Assembly: GCA_050298695.1 (NCBI GenBank) | Contig: JBNKUQ010000115.1 | Coordinates: 1 to 8,659, forward strand | Length of the DNA stretch: 8,659 nt | From: CANLBN01 sp050298695 | GTDB lineage: Bacteria; Pseudomonadota; Gammaproteobacteria; Pseudomonadales; Cellvibrionaceae | Direction: 5' to 3' | In this document: piece by piece, positions 1 through 7,400 of the stretch | Layout of the letters: each line of letters opens with the position of its first letter | How positions within the stretch are numbered: the first letter of the stretch is position 1 | Made by a program: the position numbers and the translations under genes | Notes under the pieces: generated by a model | What the model saw: the letters and a program-made list of their open reading frames with translations, nothing else | What the model was told of the DNA's origin: nothing | Databases searched by the model: none

Positions 1-1
1 A

Positions 2-298
2 AGAGTATTTAATATAAAAAGAAAATACTTATTGGTTGTTTTGACTGCAAGTTGTATTCACAGTTCTTTGATTTTTTCAAATGAACATAACGATGAATGC
101 ACGCCGTTAGTGGATGCTTATTATTTAAGTTTGTTTAACTCAAAAGAATATGAGTCATTATCTATAAAAGATAAACAAGTGATCGATCGAAAATTAGAAG
201 AGTTAAAAGTAATGCGATTAACTAAAACAGATTGTGATGTGAGATCTACGATATTAGGCTTTGATAAAGAGCACATCTTATTATCTGTATTACAGTAG
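2..298 (+). CDS. Small exported protein, 5'-truncated by the window edge
   Basis: The reading frame is open from base 2 to the TAG at 296-298. The first start codon in the window is TTG at 32, but it has no Shine-Dalgarno sequence. The codons before it (RVFNIKRKY) supply the basic n-region of a signal peptide that continues into LLVVLTASC and a hydrophobic stretch ending near FSNE, so the true start probably lies upstream of the window. The mature part is about 70 residues, charged and probably helical, with two cysteines (in DEC and TDC) that could form a disulfide in the periplasm. The LTASC sequence resembles a lipobox only weakly, because the -3 residue is Thr rather than Leu. It is followed after 49 bp by another small gene in the same direction, so co-transcription is plausible. 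I do not recognise the family and assign no function. Confidence 0.6.
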   Translation, partial: RVFNIKRKYLLVVLTASCIHSSLIFSNEHNDECTPLVDAYYLSLFNSKEYESLSIKDKQVIDRKLEELKVMRLTKTDCDVRSTILGFDKEHILLSVLQ

Positions 299-347
299 CG
301 CACTTTTAACTACATATTACAAATCAAGTATTATAGGAGTTTGTTCA

Positions 348-548
348 ATGTACACTATGGATACTGTTCTATCCGCCGCAATTGCCGAGGATTATATTGA
401 TTATATTCGGATTGCCAAAGAGGAATTGGAAAGCGGTAAAAAGGAGGTAAGTTTGCTTATTTTACGCTGTGCGCAACAAATGATCATGACTTATTTGGAA
501 GAGATGCGAACTACTGATACACACAGCAATCAATTAACATTACATTAA
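348..548 (+). CDS. Small helical protein of unknown function (66 aa)
   Basis: ATG at 348 is preceded by AGGAG (335-339) at 8 nt spacing, which decides this start over the longer TTG-initiated frame at 261 that overlaps the upstream gene. The product is 66 residues with no signal peptide or membrane segment, so it is probably cytoplasmic. Residues about 10-55 should form one or two long amphipathic helices (YIRIAKEELESGKKEVSLL, then LRCAQQMIMTYLEEM), followed by a polar tail. The pattern of a Gly/Lys-rich turn followed by Ala/Leu-rich helix resembles helix-turn-helix scaffolds such as TPR-like hairpins, but it is too short for a domain call. It shares the KKE[VI]xL core and helix phasing with the next gene (580-753), 31 bp downstream, suggesting diverged paralogues in one operon. 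No catalytic motif is visible and the function is unknown. Confidence 0.75.
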   Translation: MYTMDTVLSAAIAEDYIDYIRIAKEELESGKKEVSLLILRCAQQMIMTYLEEMRTTDTHSNQLTLH

Positions 549-579
549 TATCGCAATGGTGGAAAGAAGGAGTTTATCT

Positions 580-753
580 ATGTCTAAGAATAATATCCTG
601 TCGGAGCGTTTGCTTGCTTCTATTTCTCACAGTATTGATGCCATTAAAAAAGATAAAAAAGAGATAGCCTTACAGCTTTTAACCGATATTGAAAACGAAA
701 TGCAGGTAATCATTGAAATGATCGATATTGAAGATAGGTGTGTTCCACTGTAA
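580..753 (+). CDS. Small helical protein of unknown function (57 aa)
   Basis: ATG at 580 has AAGGAG (567-572) 7 nt upstream, which favours it over the in-frame ATG at 556, which lacks such a site. The product is 57 residues, starts MSKNN and ends CVPL, with no signal peptide or transmembrane segment. Residues 6-48 are predicted helical with a charged break at IKKDKKE. Aligning KKEI (26-29) with KKEV (31-34) of the upstream protein gives matching hydrophobic phasing without gaps, although identity is low. The two genes probably arose by duplication or work as a pair. The gene is the last of the small cluster: the following 221 bp are non-coding and contain a strong hairpin (795-832) that may end the transcript. 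The family is not recognised. Confidence 0.75.
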   Translation: MSKNNILSERLLASISHSIDAIKKDKKEIALQLLTDIENEMQVIIEMIDIEDRCVPL

Positions 754-794
754 ATCTGTCTAAAAATTGCTCTGCCTTAAAAGCGATCAGATTG

Positions 795-832
795 TCTGTA
801 TAAAAACCATTGCAATGCGTTTTTGTGACAGA
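795..832 (+). terminator. Imperfect 16-bp hairpin, possible terminator after the small-gene cluster
   Basis: Bases 795-810 pair with 815-832 around a TGCA loop (811-814). There are two single-base bulges (C818 and G827) and one T-G wobble (801/825). The inner arm AAAAAC (802-807) pairs with GTTTTT (819-824). The stem is A/T-rich and its T-run lies inside the stem rather than after it, so it is not a textbook intrinsic terminator. Its position 42 bp after the stop of the 57-aa gene still makes transcript termination or mRNA 3'-end protection the simplest reading. Confidence 0.45.
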
Positions 833-877
833 TCTTGGCTCCTGAGCGTGACATGCGTCGTACTTTTTATGTGTGTT

Positions 878-942
878 TATAATATAATCCTGATAAATTT
901 AGAGTTGCTGTATCATTCATAAATATATAGAGTCACTATAAT
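878..942 (+). promoter_or_regulatory. AT-rich promoter-like region upstream of the lipoprotein operon
   Basis: Two overlapping perfect TATAAT hexamers occur at 878-883 and 883-888, and a third at 937-942. TTGCTG at 905-910 could act as a -35 with TATAGA at 926-931, but the spacing is only 15. None of the TATAAT boxes has a convincing -35 at 16-18 bp. The region probably holds the promoter of the 975-8169 operon, possibly activator-dependent, but the exact start cannot be fixed from sequence. Confidence 0.35.
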
Positions 943-960
943 CTATTTACATCTCATCAT

Positions 961-971
961 TGGAGCGCTCC
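961..971 (+). promoter_or_regulatory. Ribosome binding site embedded in a 10-bp palindrome
   Basis: TGGAG (961-965) lies 9 nt before ATG 975 and decides that start over the TTG at 960, which overlaps the site. The same bases form the perfect palindrome GGAGCGCTCC (962-971), so the Shine-Dalgarno sequence has its own complement 2 nt downstream. This may be chance, a regulator half-site pair, or a weak structure that tunes translation. Confidence 0.55.
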
Positions 972-974
972 TTA

Positions 975-3900
975 ATGGAACTTAGTATTAAACCCTGGAA
1001 TACCCTAAGGCTTTCTGCAATTGTTTCTGTTTTTTCTCTGATTCTTGTCGCTTGTGGTGGAGGTGGAAGTGGGGATAGCAACGGTGCTGATAACAATAAT
1101 TCAAGTGGTGATGTGGTTAACAGTGGTAATGATAATACAGAGCTTTCAAGACTAGTTATTGAAGGTATCAAAGAGTTTGACAGCGATGAGTTAAATGGTG
1201 CTGAAACTGAAACTATTTCGGTCGAGAATGAAGTTAATCAAATATTCATTGCCGCGCTCCCTGATGACAACTCTGCTAGTGTAAGTATTAATGGTGGGCC
1301 ATCATCTCGTTTCATGGAGCTAGATGAAGGAGACAATCCAATTCAAATAATTATAACAGCTAGTGATGGTGCTACAGTTAGATCATTGAATATTAATGTT
1401 CATAGGCAGGTCTCTTTATCTAATGCTCATCTGAAAGGTCTTACGACCTCAGCTGGTGTTTTATTGCCAAGCTTTTCCCGTGATCAAAATCAGTACATTA
1501 TTTCCGTTGAAAGCACCGTCAGTAATGTAGTTGTTACACCTTATCCTGTTTCAGATAGAGCTGAAGTAAGTGTAAATGGTGAGATTGCTAGTACGCCGAT
1601 TAATTTACCTTTTGGTCAAACAAGTGTTGAAGTGCAAGTTATTTCCGAAGATAAGACTGTTACTAATACCTACATATTACAGTTTAATCGCTCTATCCCA
1701 GCCGAAAACGAAGAGCAAAATGCTAATTTGAGTGTATTACTCGTTCAGCCTGAAAATGGAGTTTCTGGTGTTGATCCACTTGAAGTTAATCCCGTATTCT
1801 CACCCGAAACATCTTCATACGAAGTGGTTGTACCCCATGAGGTAGGATCCATTAATTTAAATCTTATAACTGAAAATATATTATCTTCTGTTAATGCTAA
1901 CAATGAGAGTGGTATAGGCGAACTAAGTACGACAGTTAATTTTAATTCTGGAGGCTCAACAAATAATTTTATCACAGTACCTGTCGATATTGTGGTTACT
2001 GCTCCAGATGGGAACGTAAAAAAAAACTATGTAGTCAATTTAATTCGATTACCTAGTTTAGCTTTGTCTGGTTTGTCGCTTTCTTATTCCTTGATGCTGA
2101 ATAATGGCTCCTCAACAACTGTAAATCTACCGATAGGCGATTTTAATGCAAGCAGTCAATTATATAGCGTGCCGTTTGATGCAGTTGCTCTGACGGTGTT
2201 GTATAACACGGTTAATTCAAATAACGATGTTGACACCAAATTAAGTGCTAATGGTCAACTTACAAGTGGTCCGACGGTTAATCTTAATGTAGGTGAAAAT
2301 GAATTGGTTATAGGTGTTACAGCTGATGGTTACAGCTCATTAGATACTTGTGATCATATTGCAATAGAGTGCTATACCCTTAATATAAATCGTTCAGTTC
2401 CTCGTCTAGAATTAAGCTATTTAGCGATAAATTCCTTGCCCAATTCAGCAGTAGATTTTAATTACGAATTTGACCTTTCCGGTGAGGAAGATAATTTTAA
2501 TATAGGCGTTCCTTTTGATGTGAGTGCTTTTGAGTTTAATACTGATGTTGTTACTAGCGGTACAGAAGTTGTGCTGCAGGCATTTGTAAATAATACTTGG
2601 TTGGCTCGTGATTTAGAGCAACCCATTTCTTTTGGTGAGGCAGATAGTATTCTTTTGCGTTTACTAACCAATCATCCTGATTCTGCTCAAGAGAAAATAT
2701 ATGAGTTACAAATTAATCGTGTCAGTAATACAAAGTTATCTAATGTCAGTTTATCTGGTATTTCAAGTGGATGGTTTGATCCCAATATCGATAGCTATAG
2801 GCTTGATGTAGGCTATTTAAAAAGTCAGGTTGATTTAAGCTTGCGTCTTGTAAATGAAGCGTCAAGTGTTGAGATAGTTAATCCTGTTGCAGTTGCAATG
2901 CAAATAAATTCAGGTGATAGACCATTTACAATTCCATTAAGTGCTCCTGGAACTACGACTCTTCTTACGCTTCGTGTAACAGCATCTGATGGTGTTATAT
3001 ATCAAGATTATAATATAGAGCTGGTTAGACCTGAGATGAACGAACTTTCCCAGCTTCTCTTCAAGAAAAATGATGTGATTGAAGCCAATCAATTTTTTGG
3101 AGACAAGGTTGTTGCTGGAGGCAATAACATAGCAGTTTTATCTGCGAATAGTTTGCAAATTTATAATTATGATAAATCATCAGGGCAGATTGTTAAAGAT
3201 GGAGGTTCTATTCCTCTTTACCCTGATAGTGAGGGTAAATCTACAGTGATGTCTATAGATATATCCGATAATATGTTGGCCATAGGAGAAAACGTTGGGG
3301 ACAATGGTCAAGTGAGAGTCTATGTTAAAAAGCTTGGAGCGTGGAGGTCGCAAAGGATACTTGAATCACCAAAAAAGTCGATATTCGGAGGAAAAAACCC
3401 CTATCTTTTTGGCAGGAGTGTAGCGGTTGATGAAGACGTGGTTATTGTTGGGTCGCCTAGATTTGATCCAGATTATCTTGAATGTGATACTAAGACTGGT
3501 TATGAACAAATTAAATGTGGTCATAATGGAATCGTTTATGCTTATTATTATGATAGATTCAAAGATGTTTGGATAAATGAGCCTGAAAAAATCTTTCCGC
3601 CAAGCCTTGATGAGGGTGATTTATTTGGTTGGACGGTGGATATCGATAATGGGGATATTGCCATTTCTTCTGCTGGATTTGACACAACCCCAAATTCTAC
3701 ACCAGGTTCTGATTCTGATTACTATGGGGCTGTTTATCTTTTTTCAGCAAAAAATTTAAGAAGAAATGGAGGCACCTTAAGTGATTATGATGCAATTGTA
3801 AGAGCTCCTGTTGAGGGTGAAACTGAATGGTTTGGTAATATTATTTCTATTAGTAATGGAGTATTGGCTGTTACTGCAAATGTTCCAAGATACTATGATA

Positions 3901-4421
3901 AAAGACTATATGTTTTTGAGAAAGGAAACAATGGACTGTGGAATACCGAGTCAACTCAGTTGATTCAAACCACTCTAACTCATTCAGAGAGTGGTTTTGC
4001 AAATAGCATCTCAGTTAGTGGCTCCCTGATTGCAGCCGGTTCTCCAGCAGAAGCATCACCACACATCGGAATTAATGCTATCTCAGAAGATCAATGTTAT
4101 CCATTTCTTCTTGTTAACCTGGATGGGACTGGTAATATACCTAGTGGCTGCACTCCCCAATCTGGATCGATTTTCTTATTTTCTAAAGAAAGTGGTGTAT
4201 GGATGGAAAGAGCTTTTATAAAACCCTCAAATACAAGTATAGATTCATGGTTTGGTGGGTCTATAGTATTGAACGATGATTATTTGGTAGTAGGGGCTAG
4301 TGGAGAGTCAAACGAAAATGATGCTTCTTCAATTTTGAGTTCAGATTGTTATGAGAGCACCGCCCCAACAAATTGTATAAAAGATTCTGGCGCTATTTAT
4401 ATTTTTGGTAATCCCCAGTAA
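975..4421 (+). CDS. Large surface lipoprotein: cadherin-like beta-sandwich repeats plus seven-unit FG-GAP beta-propeller (1148 aa)
   Basis: Start ATG 975 is chosen for its TGGAG site; stop TAA 4419-4421 is followed directly by a second TAA. Residues 1-26 are a lipoprotein signal peptide (basic R12, hydrophobic core, lipobox LVAC). C27 would be lipidated, and Gly at +2 predicts Lol-dependent outer-membrane delivery. A Gly/Ser/Asn tether runs to about residue 54. About six beta-sandwich repeats of the cadherin-like type follow (roughly 55-144, 145-240, 247-360, 361-475, 476-583, 584-686). Each begins like LSxLxLSG and closes with Yx[VIL]x[LIF]xR (NRS, IRL, VRP), while repeats 1 and 3-5 are more diverged. 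Residues 688-1148 hold seven FG-GAP-like units, with FG or its equivalent at 708, about 757, 812, 884, 953, 1008 and 1093. Eight cysteines besides C27 fall in four close pairs. No catalytic motif is visible. Likely role: adhesion or ligand binding at the cell surface (inference). The protease lipoprotein gene follows after 49 bp. Confidence 0.9.
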   Translation: MELSIKPWNTLRLSAIVSVFSLILVACGGGGSGDSNGADNNNSSGDVVNSGNDNTELSRLVIEGIKEFDSDELNGAETETISVENEVNQIFIAALPDDNSASVSINGGPSSRFMELDEGDNPIQIIITASDGATVRSLNINVHRQVSLSNAHLKGLTTSAGVLLPSFSRDQNQYIISVESTVSNVVVTPYPVSDRAEVSVNGEIASTPINLPFGQTSVEVQVISEDKTVTNTYILQFNRSIPAENEEQNANLSVLLVQPENGVSGVDPLEVNPVFSPETSSYEVVVPHEVGSINLNLITENILSSVNANNESGIGELSTTVNFNSGGSTNNFITVPVDIVVTAPDGNVKKNYVVNLIRLPSLALSGLSLSYSLMLNNGSSTTVNLPIGDFNASSQLYSVPFDAVALTVLYNTVNSNNDVDTKLSANGQLTSGPTVNLNVGENELVIGVTADGYSSLDTCDHIAIECYTLNINRSVPRLELSYLAINSLPNSAVDFNYEFDLSGEEDNFNIGVPFDVSAFEFNTDVVTSGTEVVLQAFVNNTWLARDLEQPISFGEADSILLRLLTNHPDSAQEKIYELQINRVSNTKLSNVSLSGISSGWFDPNIDSYRLDVGYLKSQVDLSLRLVNEASSVEIVNPVAVAMQINSGDRPFTIPLSAPGTTTLLTLRVTASDGVIYQDYNIELVRPEMNELSQLLFKKNDVIEANQFFGDKVVAGGNNIAVLSANSLQIYNYDKSSGQIVKDGGSIPLYPDSEGKSTVMSIDISDNMLAIGENVGDNGQVRVYVKKLGAWRSQRILESPKKSIFGGKNPYLFGRSVAVDEDVVIVGSPRFDPDYLECDTKTGYEQIKCGHNGIVYAYYYDRFKDVWINEPEKIFPPSLDEGDLFGWTVDIDNGDIAISSAGFDTTPNSTPGSDSDYYGAVYLFSAKNLRRNGGTLSDYDAIVRAPVEGETEWFGNIISISNGVLAVTANVPRYYDKRLYVFEKGNNGLWNTESTQLIQTTLTHSESGFANSISVSGSLIAAGSPAEASPHIGINAISEDQCYPFLLVNLDGTGNIPSGCTPQSGSIFLFSKESGVWMERAFIKPSNTSIDSWFGGSIVLNDDYLVVGASGESNENDASSILSSDCYESTAPTNCIKDSGAIYIFGNPQ
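1140..3036 (+). repeat. Six tandem cadherin-like beta-sandwich repeats (protein level)
   Basis: These cover residues about 56-687 of the 1148-aa lipoprotein. The best copies are the second (LSNAHLKG...LLPSFSRDQNQYIISV) and the sixth (LSNVSLSGISSGWFDPNIDS, then YRLDV), which match the family pattern L..L.LSG..L.P.F....Y...V. The closing strands INVHR, LQFNR, VNLIR, LNINR, LQINR and IELVR mark the unit ends at residues about 143, 239, 358, 473, 583 and 685. The copies are not near-identical at DNA level, so the array is old rather than recently expanded. Confidence 0.7.
3090..4418 (+). repeat. Seven FG-GAP-like units forming a predicted beta-propeller, first lipoprotein
   Basis: Each unit runs FGxx[IV]x[IV]xxxx[IL][AV][VI]GxP, a variable loop, then G.[IV]Y.[FY]. 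Cores start at F708, about M759, F812, F884, F953, F1008 and F1093. Unit 2 lacks the FG pair and unit 6 has FA. Units 3, 6 and 7 carry a cysteine pair in the long loop between the GxP strand and the GxIY strand. Seven units fit a closed integrin-type propeller. Confidence 0.7.
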
Positions 4422-4459
4422 TAAGCTTAGGTTCGTTGCTAAGTTCAACCAATTTGGAC

Positions 4460-4465
4460 GGTGAT
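4460..4465 (+). promoter_or_regulatory. Atypical ribosome binding site of the protease gene
   Basis: GGTGAT lies 5 nt before ATG 4471. It matches the downstream part of the extended anti-16S complement (GGAGGTGAT) rather than the usual AGGAG core, and GGA sits one base upstream at 4456-4458. An in-frame TAA at 4465-4467 rules out any longer start. The 49-bp gap also contains a weak hairpin (CTTAG 4426-4430 with CTAAG 4439-4443) just after the upstream stop, with no T-run, so readthrough from the first lipoprotein gene is expected. Confidence 0.45.
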
Positions 4466-4470
4466 AAAAG

Positions 4471-7400
4471 ATGTTTAATAACTGCTACTTTCTTATTCTA
4501 AGTACAACACTGTTGTTAACTGCTTGCGGTGGGGGAGGTGGCGGTTCTAATTCAAATGGTTCTAGTCAATCAAACCTTACTATTTCTGATGAGCCACCAA
4601 GCTTAGAACGCTTAACCTCTACTCCTTTTGCCATATCGCCCAGCCAGGGTTTGCAAGCAGTTTCGTTTTCCATCCGTATTGATGGAGATACAACGTTGAT
4701 TAACGAAGTTGTATTAGATGAAGTGGATGAAGCAGGGAGTGTCCTTTCAAACCGAATAGTTTCGCTAAATGATGAGGGCATTGGTTCAGATCCGCGAGCG
4801 GATGACGGTGTTTATACTGGCACGGTAGATCTACAAGGTATTGAAGGGGATGTGCGTTATTTTCAAGCACGTCTTATTCAAGACGAAAATGAATCAGTGT
4901 CTAATATCTATTCGTTTTGGGTGAGTGAGTGTCCTCAGGTCGCTCCATCACCAGATAAAGATGCGTTACTTATTGATCGAGATAATAATGCGCGCGTTTA
5001 CAACAATCAGTTGGTCATGACCCTAGCTCTGGAGCAAGCCCCCAATCTATCTGAGATGGAAAGCCTTGCAAACACGGTTAAAGGTACCATCGTTGGATGT
5101 GTTCCATTATTACGCCAATATTTGGTTGAACTCAATCAACCCTTAGAAACAGTTAATGCATTAAAAAATACAGCTCAAATTCTCTCTGAATCAAAATCTA
5201 TTTCATCTGTTCAACTTAATCCAGAAGTCGAATCTCAAGCCTTCATCGGTTCAGAACCGAATGATAGTTTTTACTGTAAAGCTGGCTTCACTCGAGGTTG
5301 TCAGTGGTATCTGCCTCGTGTTCGCGCGCCAGAAGCATGGAATGTGATTGGCGGTGGTGATGAAACCTTTGGTGCTGCTGTGATTGATTTTGGTTTTAAC
5401 TGTGATCACGAAGATATCGACTGTGGTATTGTAGCGACAACGCCCGATCACATTGACCACGGAACAGGAGTAGCCAGTTTAATTACGGCAACAGCGGACA
5501 ACGGTGACGGTATTGCGGGAGTAGCCTGGAATACAAGATTACTGCCTTTCAGTTTGTTAAGAGACAATGCCAGCGAAGGCGGTAGCCAATACAAACTCAG
5601 TGAGCAAATCATTGCCACGTTAACCGAATCGTCTTCTCGTATTATTAATATCAGTGCATCTGCCAATACTGACCCGAACGAACAAATAAAAGAAGCTCTC
5701 TGTGCTGCCATTGCCCAAGGTCGGCTTATTGTTGCGGCAGCAGGTAATGTTGCTAACGAAAACTGTGAGGCGGATGTATACCCCGCCCGATATAATACAA
5801 TTGGCCAATGTGATAATGGCGTTGATTTACAGTCCGGTTTGTTGGTCGTAGGCGCCAGTGATTTTGACAATAACTTGGCCGAGTGGAACACCTCAGATGG
5901 CAAAGTCTGTAGTAACCGCCGCCATGTCGATGTTTTCGCACCCGGTAAAGATATCGTCACTGCTGGCATCGATCCCCGATGCGAAGAGGGAGGTGTATGT
6001 AACAATAATGTCTACACCAATAAAAACGGTACCAGTTTCGCCACACCGCTTGTATCGGGGGCCGCTTTGTTACTGTGGTCTCAATCACCGAACTTACGTC
6101 CTGCACAGATACATGATCAGATAGTGAGTAATGCTAGCTTGTTGACTCAAGAGGAAAATGATCTTCGCATACATACCAAAGATGAGCGCATGGTAGGGAA
6201 GCGATTACTTGATATCTACTGGTCATTAGCTGCTCCAGAAAGAGTCTCTGTACAGCCAGCGAGCCCAAGTGTTAGAGAAGGCTGTGCGGGGTTAGATCGC
6301 GAGCGTCACATAGCCGCAGTGACAGTTATTGATCCGGGTAAAGTAAATTACACCTATACATTACAAAATACCGTGCCTTTTAGAATCAATGAAAACACGG
6401 GTGAAATATATCCTCTCACTGATCCAACCCAGTGCGACTTTGATTTTGATACCGCACAGCGCCATGAGCTTTCAGTGAGGGTCAGTGGAGATGATGGTAC
6501 TGTGTTTACTGAGACAGTCGTGATTGATGTATTAGAGTTGCCTTCGTTAACATCGCTTTCTCTGAATGGTGTTACACTCAACCAACCGTTTAATCCATCC
6601 CGTTACGAGTACGCGGCTAATGTGAGTTACCTCACTAGCCATGTCAGTATCAATGCCGACATTATCGACCCTGCTCAGCAAATTCGTGTCAATGGTATTG
6701 CTGTTGAATCAGGTCAACCCAGCTTCCCTGTCAGCTTAACGGCCCATAACGACAACCCTAATGAGATCTCAATCTCCGTCATGAATGCAGCGGGAAATGC
6801 TCAATCCACTTATACCGTGAATATCATTCGTTCAACGAATACCGACATTGCTTATCTCAAAGCACCTAATACTAGTGACGACCAGATTACAATCGATGCA
6901 GAAGACCATTTTGGTTACTCACTGGCAGCAGATAACACAACCTTAGTTGTTGGTGTTCCCGGTGAGGGCAGCACTAATTCTAATCCTCTTGATGATACTG
7001 CGAATAATGCCGGTGCGGTTTACGTTTACGATCGTAACAGTGATGGTGATTGGTCTACGCCACACTATATTAAATCACCCAACCCATCCGCCGATGATCG
7101 TTTTGGTGCTAGTGTTGCGCTATCGGGAAATACTCTTGTTGTTGGTGCACCTAGTGATGCCAGTAATACCCAAATGTTGGCAGACAAAAACAATAATGCA
7201 GCTGATGCCGGTGCTATTTATATTTACTCTCGTAGTGGAAGTGATTGGACATTTAGCCATTATCTTAAATCACCTAATCCTGAAGCGGGTGATCATTTTG
7301 GTGAAGCGATAGCTATCTATAATAATCAAATTGTAATTGGTGCGCCGCTAAAAGATCAAACCGGTCAGGCGGATGCTGGTGTTGTTTATGTGGCAGAACT

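Noticed and set aside
32..58. Lipobox in the first small exported protein (LTASC)
   Set aside because: Thr at the -3 position and a further hydrophobic stretch after the Cys fit an ordinary signal peptide better than a lipoprotein one.
306..334. Promoter-like TTAACT-17-TATTAT before the 66-aa gene
   Set aside because: The predicted start near 341 would leave the AGGAG at 335-339 outside the transcript, so it cannot serve that gene as read.
261..347. TTG-initiated 29-codon extension of the 66-aa gene
   Set aside because: It overlaps the upstream gene and lacks a ribosome binding site, whereas ATG 348 has AGGAG at 8 nt.
5448..6005. 185-codon open frame on the minus strand
   Set aside because: It lies wholly inside the S8 catalytic domain, whose conserved motifs fix the coding strand; the product has no recognisable domain and looks like a shadow.
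6947..7312. 121-codon open frame on the + strand in another phase
   Set aside because: It overlaps the conserved FG-GAP units of the real frame, and its Ile/Leu/Val-rich product is a by-product of repeated codons.
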